Source: Bacillota bacterium
GTDB taxonomy: Bacteria > Bacillota > Clostridia > Clostridiales > Clostridiaceae
DNA length: 6,701 bases
Direction: 5' to 3'
NCBI GenBank assembly: GCA_023427705.1
Contig: JAEZAL010000262.1
Location: forward strand, 1 to 6,701
A model generated the notes under the pieces. That model saw nothing but the letters and a program-made list of their open reading frames with translations, was not told the origin of the DNA and made no database searches. Position 1 is the first letter of the stretch, and the number at the start of each line of letters is the position of its first letter. A program made the translations under genes and the position numbers. Below are positions 1 to 6,331 of this stretch, piece after piece.

Positions 1-14
1 ATAAAGGAGAGCTT

Positions 15-998
15 ATGAAGAAGTTTTTTAAAGTTTTGGGAATAATAATACTTTTAATAACTTTATGTCTTGGAACTATTGCTTTTTTAATTAGAGATAA
101 AATAAAGTTAACTATTAATATACTTAATAAGTATTCGGAGTTTGTTGAAGAAAATAATTTACTAGCAGGAAGTGAAATCTCTATTAATGTAGAGAGTAAA
201 AAAGATTATGAAGAAGTTGAATATAAAAATACAAATGGAGTTCCCTTAACATTAGATATTTTTGATGCAAAAAAAGAACTTAGAAATGGATCACCTGTTA
301 TCATATATGTTCATGGTGGAAGCTGGGTTTATGGTAATAAAGAAATCCCTAATGCCATATCACCATTACTTGATGCTTTCAGAGAAGAAGGTTATGCAAT
401 AATAAGTACAAGTTATGAACTTATGAGAGGAGAAGAAAATTTTAACAAACAAATAAGTGATGTGAAGGATACTATTAGATGGGTTTATAAGAATAAAGAA
501 AAATATAACTTTAATGTAAATAAAATAGGAATAATTGGAGCTTCTTCAGGTGCACATCTATCTTTAATGGCAGCATATAGTAGTGAAGATGACTTTGTTG
601 ATGATGAAGAGTTGAAAGACTATCCTTCTAAAGTAAAATATTTAATAGATTTCTTTGGACCAACTGATTTAAATACTTTAGATATGAATGATGTAAATTG
701 GGATTTAGAACAAATTATTAATTCAGTTGGAGATAGTAGAGAAGAAGTATTAGATAAATATAGTCCAATAAATTATGTAGATGAAAAAGAACCTAATACA
801 TTAATAATTCATAGCAGGAAAGATAATATTGTTCCATATGAAAATGCTGAAACATTGTATGAAGAATTAATAAATAAAAATAATAAGGCTAGCATAATAA
901 CTTTAGAAGGAGCAACTCATGATTTTTCTGAATTTGATATGGAAGAAATAGTAGCTGTGGGTACTAAAATGTTAGAATTTATAGTTAGAAATATGTAA
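15..998 (+). CDS. Membrane-anchored alpha/beta hydrolase (esterase/lipase, BD-FAE/carboxylesterase-like)
   Basis: This 327-residue protein is probably a serine esterase acting on a small ester or acylated substrate outside the membrane. Residues 7-26 form one hydrophobic segment after a Lys-rich start (MKKFFK), which fits an uncleaved signal anchor; no lipobox is evident. The hydrolase domain runs from about residue 68 to the end. The oxyanion-hole motif HGGSW is at 100-104. The nucleophile elbow GASSG is at 175-179, with Ser177 as likely nucleophile. The acid is probably Asp270 (in SRKDNIVP) and the base His302 (in GATHDF), so the triad looks complete. The ATG at 15 follows AAAGGAGA at 3-10. 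No convincing terminator follows, so it may be cotranscribed with the oxidoreductase 75 bp downstream. The substrate cannot be told from sequence, and no link to the ureide genes further right is visible. The fold call is firm and the role is open. Confidence 0.85.
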   Translation: MKKFFKVLGIIILLITLCLGTIAFLIRDKIKLTINILNKYSEFVEENNLLAGSEISINVESKKDYEEVEYKNTNGVPLTLDIFDAKKELRNGSPVIIYVHGGSWVYGNKEIPNAISPLLDAFREEGYAIISTSYELMRGEENFNKQISDVKDTIRWVYKNKEKYNFNVNKIGIIGASSGAHLSLMAAYSSEDDFVDDEELKDYPSKVKYLIDFFGPTDLNTLDMNDVNWDLEQIINSVGDSREEVLDKYSPINYVDEKEPNTLIIHSRKDNIVPYENAETLYEELINKNNKASIITLEGATHDFSEFDMEEIVAVGTKMLEFIVRNM

Positions 999-1073
999 GC
1001 ATAAGAATATTAAATAATAATTTAGCCAATTATATTAAGTGAAACAAGTTTTAAAAAACAAAGGAGGATAATT

Positions 1074-2408
1074 ATGAAAGTAGTAGTTGTTGGTTGTACT
1101 CATGCTGGAACTTCAGCGATTGTTAATTTAAAAATATTACATCCTGAAGCTGAAATAGTTGTATATGAAAAAAATGATAATGTATCTTTCTTATCCTGTG
1201 GAATTGCACTTAGTGTTGGAAAAGTAGTTACTGAACCAGAGAAGTTATTTTATAATTCTCCAGAAAAGTTAGCAGAAAGCGGAATTACAACTAGGATGAA
1301 GCATGAGGTTTTAGATATAGATTTTGATAATAAAAAAGTAAAGGTTAAGAATTTAATAACCAATGAAGAATTTGAAGATAGTTATGATAAATTACTTTTA
1401 ACATTGGGTTCTTGGCCAATTGTTCCTAACTTTGAGGGTATAGATTTAGAAAATATTTTATTATGTAAAAATTATGATCATGCAAAAATTATTGATGAAA
1501 AGAAAGGTTCAGCTAAAAATGTAATAATAATTGGAGCTGGTTATATAGGAGTAGAACTTGCAGAAGCTTTTGAAGTTCTAAATAAAAAAGTTACATTAAT
1601 AGATGCAGAAGATAGAATAATGTCCAAGTATTTAGATAAAGAATTTTCAGATATTGCTGAAAAGGAATTTACTAAGAGGGGAATAAAATTAGTTTTAGGA
1701 GAAAAGGTAGTAAGATTTGAAGGGAATAATGGAAAAGTTGAAAGGGTTGTAACTGATAAAGGCGAATATGATGGAGATTTAGTAATACTTTGTATAGGAT
1801 TTAGACCTAATACAAAATTAATTGAAGGAAAGCTGGATACTTTAAAAAATGGTGCTATTATTATTGATGATTATATGAGAACAAGTAAAGAAGATGTATT
1901 TGCAGCGGGAGATTGCTGTATGGTAAGATACAATCCAGCAAAGGATAATAGATATATTCCTCTTGCAACTAATGCTGTTAGAATGGGAATGCTAATTGCT
2001 AGGAATATAGAAAAACCTTCATTAAAGTATATGGGGACACAAGGAACTTCTGGTATAAAAATTTATAATATTTGTATTGCTTCTACTGGACTTACAGAAT
2101 CAAGTGTAAAGGCTACAACTAATTTAGATGTAGATAGTGTTACCATTCATGAAAATAATAGACCAGAATTTATGCCTAATTACCATGATGTTATGGTAAA
2201 ATTGGTTTTTGAAAAAGGAAGCAAGAGGATAGTCGGAGGACAAATAGCATCAGAAGTAGATATGACTGAGCATATGAATACTTTATCAGTAGTTATTCAA
2301 AATAATATGACTATAGATGAATTAGCAATGACAGATTTTTTCTTCCAACCTCATTTTAATAAGCCTTGGGGAATACTTAATCAAGTTGCTTTAAAGAAAA
2401 TAGATTAG
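1074..2408 (+). CDS. nox: FAD-dependent NAD(P)H oxidase / CoA-disulfide reductase family oxidoreductase
   Basis: This 444-residue cytosolic flavoenzyme belongs to the single-cysteine pyridine nucleotide-disulfide reductase branch (NADH oxidase, NADH peroxidase, CoA-disulfide reductase). The N-terminal FAD-binding motif is GCTHAG at 7-12 and includes His10. The redox-active Cys42 sits in SFLSCG (38-43). Both match the positions of the catalytic His10 and Cys42 known from enterococcal NADH oxidase/peroxidase. The NAD(P)H-binding motif GAGYIG is at 154-159, and the second FAD motif FAAGD is at 276-280. A C-terminal dimerisation domain occupies roughly 325-444. Length is normal for the family and nothing is missing. 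The ATG at 1074 follows AAGGAGG at 1061-1067. In anaerobes such enzymes reduce O2 to water, or reduce peroxide or CoA/thiol disulfides. Sequence alone does not separate these activities, so nox is a family-level symbol. A strong terminator about 80 bp downstream separates it from the ureide genes. Confidence 0.88.
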   Translation: MKVVVVGCTHAGTSAIVNLKILHPEAEIVVYEKNDNVSFLSCGIALSVGKVVTEPEKLFYNSPEKLAESGITTRMKHEVLDIDFDNKKVKVKNLITNEEFEDSYDKLLLTLGSWPIVPNFEGIDLENILLCKNYDHAKIIDEKKGSAKNVIIIGAGYIGVELAEAFEVLNKKVTLIDAEDRIMSKYLDKEFSDIAEKEFTKRGIKLVLGEKVVRFEGNNGKVERVVTDKGEYDGDLVILCIGFRPNTKLIEGKLDTLKNGAIIIDDYMRTSKEDVFAAGDCCMVRYNPAKDNRYIPLATNAVRMGMLIARNIEKPSLKYMGTQGTSGIKIYNICIASTGLTESSVKATTNLDVDSVTIHENNRPEFMPNYHDVMVKLVFEKGSKRIVGGQIASEVDMTEHMNTLSVVIQNNMTIDELAMTDFFFQPHFNKPWGILNQVALKKID

Positions 2409-2420
2409 GGCCATAAATAC

Positions 2421-2437
2421 TTTATCAATTTGATAAA
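2421..2437. promoter_or_regulatory. Palindrome TTATCA-N3-TGATAA, copy 1 (candidate activator site)
   Basis: TTTATCAATTTGATAAA is a perfect inverted repeat around the T at 2429, only 13 bp after the oxidoreductase stop codon. No T-run suitable for termination follows it. Its 15-bp core (2422-2436) has the same TTATCA-N3-TGATAA layout as the palindrome at 2498-2512. It lies about 254 bp upstream of the predicted sigma-54 transcription start, a distance at which enhancer-binding proteins can act by DNA looping. A role as a protein-binding site is inferred; A+T-rich palindromes also arise by chance. Confidence 0.4.
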
Positions 2438-2489
2438 AAATCAAAAAGTTTGGCTTAAAGCTAGGAAAATAACAAATTTAACCAAAGTG

Positions 2490-2526
2490 ATAAAGAGTTA
2501 TCATAATGATAACTCTTTATTTTTTT
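2490..2526 (+). terminator. Rho-independent terminator after the oxidoreductase gene
   Basis: A perfect 13-bp stem (ATAAAGAGTTATC at 2490-2502 with GATAACTCTTTAT at 2508-2520) closes a 5-nt loop and is followed at once by six T (2521-2526), then CTTC. This is a classical intrinsic terminator for + strand transcription. No T-run occurs on the opposite side, so it is probably one-directional. It ends the esterase/oxidoreductase unit and insulates the sigma-54 promoter downstream. Confidence 0.88.
2498..2512. promoter_or_regulatory. Palindrome TTATCA-N3-TGATAA, copy 2 (within terminator stem)
   Basis: TTATCATAATGATAA repeats the half-sites and 3-bp spacing of the palindrome at 2422-2436, centre to centre 76 bp (about seven helical turns). 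A further TGATAA half-site is at 2488-2493. It lies about 178 bp upstream of the predicted sigma-54 start. Because it is also the top of the terminator hairpin, its symmetry has an alternative explanation. A dual role as operator is speculative. Confidence 0.3.
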
Positions 2527-2655
2527 CTTCATTTTATAAGAAGATAGTTATTATATTTTTGAAACTTATATCCTCTGAAATGGCTAAAAACATAGTGTTT
2601 ATCTATTTTTTATAAAAAGAAATAAATAAAAATCTATTTAAAAACTTTAAATAAA

Positions 2656-2672
2656 TTGGCACAGCATTTGCT
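2656..2672 (+). promoter_or_regulatory. Sigma-54 (RpoN) -24/-12 promoter
   Basis: TTGGCACAGCATTTGCT matches the known sigma-54 consensus TGGCAC-N5-TTGCW. The invariant GG is at 2658-2659 and GC at 2670-2671, with the required 12-bp offset. If GC is -13/-12, transcription starts near 2683, giving a leader of about 47 nt before the ygeY-type start at 2730. Such promoters need an AAA+ enhancer-binding protein and are tightly off without inducer. In E. coli the ygeW/X/Y region is flanked by ygeV, a sigma-54 activator gene, so this control mode fits the gene content. No activator gene is in this window. Confidence 0.88.
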
Positions 2673-2729
2673 ATATATAAAAGTAAAGGTCAATAAGTAT
2701 ATTTATATAAAATATAAGGAGGAGAAAAA

Positions 2730-4046
2730 ATGGATTTTAAGGTGATAAAAACAAAGGCAGAAGGATATGAAAAGCAAATGACTAAATTTTTAAGAGATTT
2801 AGTGGCTATTCCTGGTGAAAGCTGTGAAGAAAAAGGTGTTGTTGAGCGTATTGCTGAAGAAATGAAAGCAGTAGGATTTAATAAAGTTGAAATAGATCCA
2901 CAAGGTAATGTTTTAGGATATATGGGAACTGGTGAAACTTTAATAGGATTTGATGCTCATATTGATACTGTTGGTATCGGAAACAGAGATAACTGGAACT
3001 TTGATCCATATGAAGGATATGAAACAGATACTGAAATAGGTGGACGTGGAACTTCAGACCAATTAGGAGGAATAGTTTCAGGAGTTTATGGTGCTAAAAT
3101 AATGAAAGACTTAGGTCTTTTAAATGAAAAATATACAGTTTTAGTTGTTGGAACAGTTCAAGAAGAGGACTGCGATGGTCTTTGTTGGGAATATATAATT
3201 AAAGAAGATGGAATAAGACCAGAATTTGTTGTTTCTACAGAGCCTACAGATGGTGGTATTTACAGAGGACAAAGAGGAAGAATGGAAATTCGTGTTGATG
3301 TTCAAGGGGTTTCTTGCCATGGTTCAGCTCCAGAAAGAGGAGATAATGCAATTTATAAAATGGCTGAAATATTAATGAACATTAGAGATTTAAATGAAAA
3401 TGATGCAGCTGAAGGTAAAGATATAAAAGGATTAGTAAAGATGTTAGATGAAAAATATAATCCAAAATGGAAGGAAGCTAACTTCTTAGGAAAAGGAACT
3501 ATTACAACTTCTGAAATATTCTTTACATCACCAAGCCGTTGTGCTGTTGCTGATTCTTGTTCAATATCATTAGATCGTCGTATGACAGCAGGTGAAACTT
3601 GGGAAAGCTGTTTAGATGAAATTCGTGAGCTTCCAGCAGTAAAGAAATATAATGCAAAAGTAAGTATGTATAACTATGATAGACCAAGCTATACAGGATT
3701 AATATATCCAATTGAATGTTATTTCCCAACATGGGTAATTCCAGAAGATCATATGGTTACAAAATCAATGGAAGAAGCTTATAGAGGTCTTTATGGAGAT
3801 ACTAGAAGTGGTGCAGCTAATGCTGATGAAATGAGAAAAGCTCGTCCTCTTACTGATAAATGGACATTCTCTACTAATGGAGTGTCAATTATGGGACGTA
3901 ATGGAATACCAGTAATAGGATTTGGACCAGGAGCAGAAGCACAAGCACATGCTCCAAATGAAATGACTTGGAAAGAAGATTTGGTTAAGTGTGCTGCTGT
4001 ATATGCTGCATTACCAACAATATATTGTACTAATAAAGAAAAATAA
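2730..4046 (+). CDS. ygeY: YgeY-family M20 metallohydrolase (selenium metabolism-linked)
   Basis: This 438-residue cytosolic di-metal (probably zinc) hydrolase belongs to the M20/ArgE/DapE family. Metal-site residues visible in order are His77 and Asp79 in DAHIDT (75-80), Asp110 in GRGTSDQLGG (105-114), the Glu145-Glu146 pair in VQEED (general base and ligand), Glu171 in STEPT, and His407 in AQAHAPNE. The lid/dimerisation domain (about 183-300) carries the SCHGSAP motif with His197. All expected catalytic residues are present. Many M20 members have Lys in the DxKGG motif, and here it is Leu112. Identification as YgeY rests on overall sequence character plus the neighbours ygeW, carbamate kinase and dpaL. 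Its role in those clusters is thought to be hydrolysis of a ureido or amide bond in an intermediate leading to 2,3-diaminopropionate; the exact substrate is inferred. The ATG at 2730 follows AAGGAGG at 2716-2722. It is the first gene behind the sigma-54 promoter. Confidence 0.9.
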   Translation: MDFKVIKTKAEGYEKQMTKFLRDLVAIPGESCEEKGVVERIAEEMKAVGFNKVEIDPQGNVLGYMGTGETLIGFDAHIDTVGIGNRDNWNFDPYEGYETDTEIGGRGTSDQLGGIVSGVYGAKIMKDLGLLNEKYTVLVVGTVQEEDCDGLCWEYIIKEDGIRPEFVVSTEPTDGGIYRGQRGRMEIRVDVQGVSCHGSAPERGDNAIYKMAEILMNIRDLNENDAAEGKDIKGLVKMLDEKYNPKWKEANFLGKGTITTSEIFFTSPSRCAVADSCSISLDRRMTAGETWESCLDEIRELPAVKKYNAKVSMYNYDRPSYTGLIYPIECYFPTWVIPEDHMVTKSMEEAYRGLYGDTRSGAANADEMRKARPLTDKWTFSTNGVSIMGRNGIPVIGFGPGAEAQAHAPNEMTWKEDLVKCAAVYAALPTIYCTNKEK

Positions 4047-4063
4047 TTATAAATATAAAAAAT

Positions 4064-4074
4064 GAAGGGTAGGA
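4064..4074 (+). promoter_or_regulatory. Ribosome binding site that sets the ygeW start
   Basis: GAAGGGTAGGA precedes the ATG at 4083, with TAGGA ending 8 nt before it. The earlier in-frame ATG at 4062 has only an A/T-rich stretch without any purine-rich site upstream and overlaps this element. The start at 4083 is therefore preferred. It gives MDLMDKY and 397 residues, almost the length of E. coli YgeW. Confidence 0.7.
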
Positions 4075-4082
4075 ATAAAAAA

Positions 4083-5276
4083 ATGGATTTAATGGATAAG
4101 TATATAAGTGAACTAAATAAACTAGATTTTTCGAAAATGTATAATGATGATTTTATGGAAACTTGGAAAAAGAGTGACGATGAATTAAAGGCTGTATTTA
4201 CAGTAGCTGAAGCTTTAAGAGACTTAAGAAAAAACAATATATCAACAAAGATATTTGATAGTGGACTTGGAATTTCTTTATTTAGAGATAATTCTACGCG
4301 TACAAGATTTAGCTTTGCATCAGCTTGTAACCTTTTAGGATTAGAAGTTCAAGATTTAGATGAAGGAAAATCTCAAGTAGCTCATGGAGAAACAGTTAGA
4401 GAAACTGCTAACATGGTATCTTTTATGGCAGATGTTATTGGTATTAGAGATGACATGTATATAGGCAAGGGAAATACTTACATGAGAGAAGTATCTAAAG
4501 CTGTAAGAGAGGGATATGAAGAAGGAACATTAGAGCAAATCCCTACATTAGTTGATTTACAATGCGATATCGACCATCCAACTCAAGCTATGGCAGATGC
4601 ATTACATTTAATTAATGAATTTGGTGGAATTGAGAACTTAAAGGGTAAGAAAGTTGCTATGACTTGGGCTTATTCTCCATCTTATGGTAAACCATTATCA
4701 GTTCCACAAGGAATTATTGGATTATTAACAAGATTTGGTATGGATGTTGTTTTAGCTCATCCAGAAGGATATGAAGTAATGCCAGAAGTTGAAGAAATAG
4801 CTAAAGAAAATGCAATTAAGTCTGGTGGTTCATTTACTAAGACAAACTCTATGGAAGAAGCATTCAAGGATGCAGATATAGTATATCCAAAGAGTTGGGC
4901 TCCATTTGTTGCAATGGAAAAGAGAACTGATTTATATGGAAATGGAGACTTTGACGGAATCAAAGAATTAGAAAAAGAATTACTTGCTCATAATGCAGAA
5001 CACAAAGATTGGCAATGTACTGAAGAATTAATGAAGACTACTAAAGACGGAAAAGCTTTATATTTACATTGCTTACCAGCAGATATTACTGGTGTTAGTT
5101 GTGAAACAGGAGAAGTTGAAGCTTCAGTATTTGATAGATATAGAAAACCATTATATAAAGAAGCTAGTTATAAACCATATGTAATTGCAGCTATGATCTT
5201 CTTAAGTAAGGTTAATAACCCACAAGAAGTATTAGCTAAATTAGAAGAAGCTAAAAAAGACAGACATATGAAATAG
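4083..5276 (+). CDS. ygeW: Knotted carbamoyltransferase YgeW
   Basis: This 397-residue cytosolic enzyme belongs to the aspartate/ornithine carbamoyltransferase superfamily, in the knotted branch with N-acetyl/N-succinyl-ornithine transcarbamylases and E. coli YgeW. The carbamoyl-phosphate motif STRTR is at 71-75, DHPTQAMAD at 164-172 and HCLP at 329-332, so the catalytic site looks intact. The proline-containing loop SYGKPLSVPQG (200-210) fits the chain-threading region of the knotted branch. VYPKSWAP (267-274) stands where ornithine transcarbamylases carry an SMG loop, arguing against ornithine as acceptor. The E. coli homologue has a solved structure but long lacked a known substrate. In this context the likely reaction is phosphorolysis of a ureido group on a diaminopropionate-type compound, yielding carbamoyl phosphate for the kinase encoded next; this is inference. 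The start at 4083 lies 36 bp after the ygeY stop, so the genes are probably cotranscribed. Confidence 0.92.
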   Translation: MDLMDKYISELNKLDFSKMYNDDFMETWKKSDDELKAVFTVAEALRDLRKNNISTKIFDSGLGISLFRDNSTRTRFSFASACNLLGLEVQDLDEGKSQVAHGETVRETANMVSFMADVIGIRDDMYIGKGNTYMREVSKAVREGYEEGTLEQIPTLVDLQCDIDHPTQAMADALHLINEFGGIENLKGKKVAMTWAYSPSYGKPLSVPQGIIGLLTRFGMDVVLAHPEGYEVMPEVEEIAKENAIKSGGSFTKTNSMEEAFKDADIVYPKSWAPFVAMEKRTDLYGNGDFDGIKELEKELLAHNAEHKDWQCTEELMKTTKDGKALYLHCLPADITGVSCETGEVEASVFDRYRKPLYKEASYKPYVIAAMIFLSKVNNPQEVLAKLEEAKKDRHMK

Positions 5277-5293
5277 ACTTAACACTTAAAATC

Positions 5294-5332
5294 AGGCTTT
5301 TATCCAAGAAAAAAATAAAAGGATAAAAGCCT
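5294..5332. other. Stem-loop between ygeW and carbamate kinase
   Basis: A perfect 12-bp inverted repeat (AGGCTTTTATCC at 5294-5305, GGATAAAAGCCT at 5321-5332) encloses a 15-nt, almost all-A loop. No T-run follows on the + strand (TAAAAATT), so it is not a standard terminator for ygeW. On the - strand only TTTT follows, and no gene there would need it. It is more likely an RNA processing or stability element, or a weak attenuator lowering expression of the downstream kinase and lyase. That function is inferred from position alone. Confidence 0.6.
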
Positions 5333-5365
5333 TAAAAATTAAAATATCATAAATTCTGAAAGTTT

Positions 5366-5372
5366 GAGGGAG
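5366..5372 (+). promoter_or_regulatory. Ribosome binding site that sets the carbamate kinase start
   Basis: GAGGGAG lies 6 nt before the ATG at 5379. A TTG codon in the same frame at 5364 overlaps this element and has no binding site of its own. The ATG start gives MKKRIVIALGG, the usual beginning of carbamate kinases. Confidence 0.8.
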
Positions 5373-5378
5373 AGAATT

Positions 5379-6311
5379 ATGAAAAAGAGAATTGTAATAG
5401 CGTTAGGCGGAAATGCATTAGGTAATAATTTGGCAGAACAAATGAGTGCAGTTAAATCAACAGCAAAGGCTATTGTAGATTTAATTGAAGAAGGACATGA
5501 CGTTGTAATATCTCATGGAAATGGCCCACAAGTTGGAATGATAAATCTTGCAATGGATGCATTAGCAAAAGCAGATACAAAATATTCATCAATACCAATG
5601 TCAGTATGTGTAGCTATGAGCCAAGGATATATAGGATACGATTTACAAAATGCTATTAGAGAAGAATTATTAAATAGAAATATTAATAAATCTGTTGCAA
5701 CTATAATTACTCAAGTGGAAGTGGATAAAAATGATAAAGCTTTCGAAAACCCAACAAAGCCAATAGGAAGTTTTATGACAAAAGAAGAGGCCGATGTATT
5801 AATTTCTAAGGGAGTTAATGTTATTGAAGACGCTGGAAGAGGATATAGAAGAGTAGTTGCTTCTCCAAAACCAAAGAGCATTGTTGAAATTGAAGTTATT
5901 AAAAATTTAGTAGATTCAGGTAATGTAGTTATTGCTTGTGGTGGTGGTGGAATTCCAGTAATGAAGGAAGGAAATCATTTAAGGGGAGCAAGTGCAGTTA
6001 TTGATAAGGACTTTGCAAGTGCTACATTAGCAAAAGAATTAAATGCAGATTTTCTAATAATTTTAACTGCAGTAGAAAAGGCAGCTATTAATTATGGAAA
6101 AGAAAATGAAAAATGGTTAGATAATGTTTCTGTAGAGGAAATGAAGAAATATGTTGAAGAAGGACATTTTGCACCAGGTTCTATGAGACCTAAAGTTGAA
6201 GCAGGTATAGAATTTGCTGAATATAAAGAAGGAAGTTCATCACTAATTACTTTATTAGAAAAAGCAAAGGATGGAATTTTAGGTAAGACTGGTACAAGAA
6301 TAACAAAATAG
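5379..6311 (+). CDS. arcC: Carbamate kinase (ArcC/YqeA type)
   Basis: This 310-residue cytosolic enzyme of the amino-acid-kinase fold interconverts carbamoyl phosphate + ADP with carbamate + ATP. In fermentative bacteria it normally runs toward ATP. Family motifs visible are ALGGNALG (8-15), HGNGPQVG (46-53), SQGYIGY (82-87 region), KPIGSF (127-132), GRGYRRVVASPKP (153-165), CGGGGIPV (187-194), DKDFASA (209-215) and GSMRPKVEA (267-275). Nothing is missing and the length is normal. It lies 102 bp after ygeW, with a stem-loop in the gap, and 20 bp before dpaL. A carbamate kinase (yqeA) also belongs to the E. coli ygeW/X/Y region. No arginine deiminase or ornithine carbamoyltransferase is nearby, so it probably consumes carbamoyl phosphate from YgeW rather than from the arginine deiminase pathway. 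Enzyme identity is firm; the pathway is inferred. Confidence 0.95.
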   Translation: MKKRIVIALGGNALGNNLAEQMSAVKSTAKAIVDLIEEGHDVVISHGNGPQVGMINLAMDALAKADTKYSSIPMSVCVAMSQGYIGYDLQNAIREELLNRNINKSVATIITQVEVDKNDKAFENPTKPIGSFMTKEEADVLISKGVNVIEDAGRGYRRVVASPKPKSIVEIEVIKNLVDSGNVVIACGGGGIPVMKEGNHLRGASAVIDKDFASATLAKELNADFLIILTAVEKAAINYGKENEKWLDNVSVEEMKKYVEEGHFAPGSMRPKVEAGIEFAEYKEGSSSLITLLEKAKDGILGKTGTRITK

Positions 6312-6331
6312 ATTTAGGGGTGAAAAATAAT

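Larger units (their letters stand above)
2409..2729 (+). other. 321-bp intergenic control region (terminator, palindromes, sigma-54 promoter)
   Basis: This is the only gene-free stretch over 300 bp. In order it holds a 17-bp palindrome (2421-2437), a strong rho-independent terminator (2490-2526), and a very A+T-rich stretch with several A/T tracts (about 2520-2655). It ends with a -24/-12 promoter (2656-2672) and a short leader with the ribosome binding site AAGGAGG (2716-2722). The A/T tracts could make the DNA bendable between distal activator sites and the promoter, but that is inference. No structured RNA such as a riboswitch is apparent in the short predicted leader (about 2683-2729). 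A 61-codon frame starting with TTG at 2430 runs straight through the terminator and is not considered a gene. Confidence 0.75.

Noticed and set aside
1017..1036. Short inverted repeat and TATATT -10-like element between esterase and oxidoreductase genes
   Set aside because: The stem is only 6 A/T pairs without a T-run, and no -35 element stands at the right distance. Neither a terminator nor a promoter can be supported there.
2498..2512. PerR/Fur-like box (TTATCATAATGATAA against TTATAATNATTATAA)
   Set aside because: It matches the PerR consensus except at two symmetric positions, but lies downstream of the oxidoreductase and within the terminator stem. It has no sigma-70-type promoter next to it, so metal-dependent repression is not supported.
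2430..2615. 61-codon + strand frame with a TTG start
   Set aside because: It has no ribosome binding site, begins inside a palindrome, runs through the intrinsic terminator and its T-run, and has a low-complexity composition. It is an open frame by chance in A+T-rich DNA.
2601..2639. ATCTATTT direct repeats and the TTTTTATAAAAA palindrome
   Set aside because: Short A/T-only or nearly A/T-only repeats are expected by chance in this composition. They were kept only as part of the general A/T-rich description.
3523..3732. 69-codon - strand frame inside ygeY
   Set aside because: It is antisense to conserved M20 coding sequence with no sign of its own translation signals.
4062..4082. Upstream ATG start for ygeW (seven extra residues)
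   Set aside because: There is no ribosome binding site before it, while a good one lies between it and the ATG at 4083.
3791..4237. 148-codon - strand frame across the ygeY end and ygeW start
   Set aside because: It lies antisense to two well-supported genes, shows no recognisable domain, and its composition is that of reverse-strand coding DNA.
4757..4963. 68-codon - strand frame inside ygeW
   Set aside because: It is antisense to conserved carbamoyltransferase coding sequence and has no family features.
5364..5378. TTG start for carbamate kinase (five extra residues)
   Set aside because: It overlaps the ribosome binding site of the ATG at 5379, and carbamate kinases typically begin right at the KKRIVIALGG stretch.
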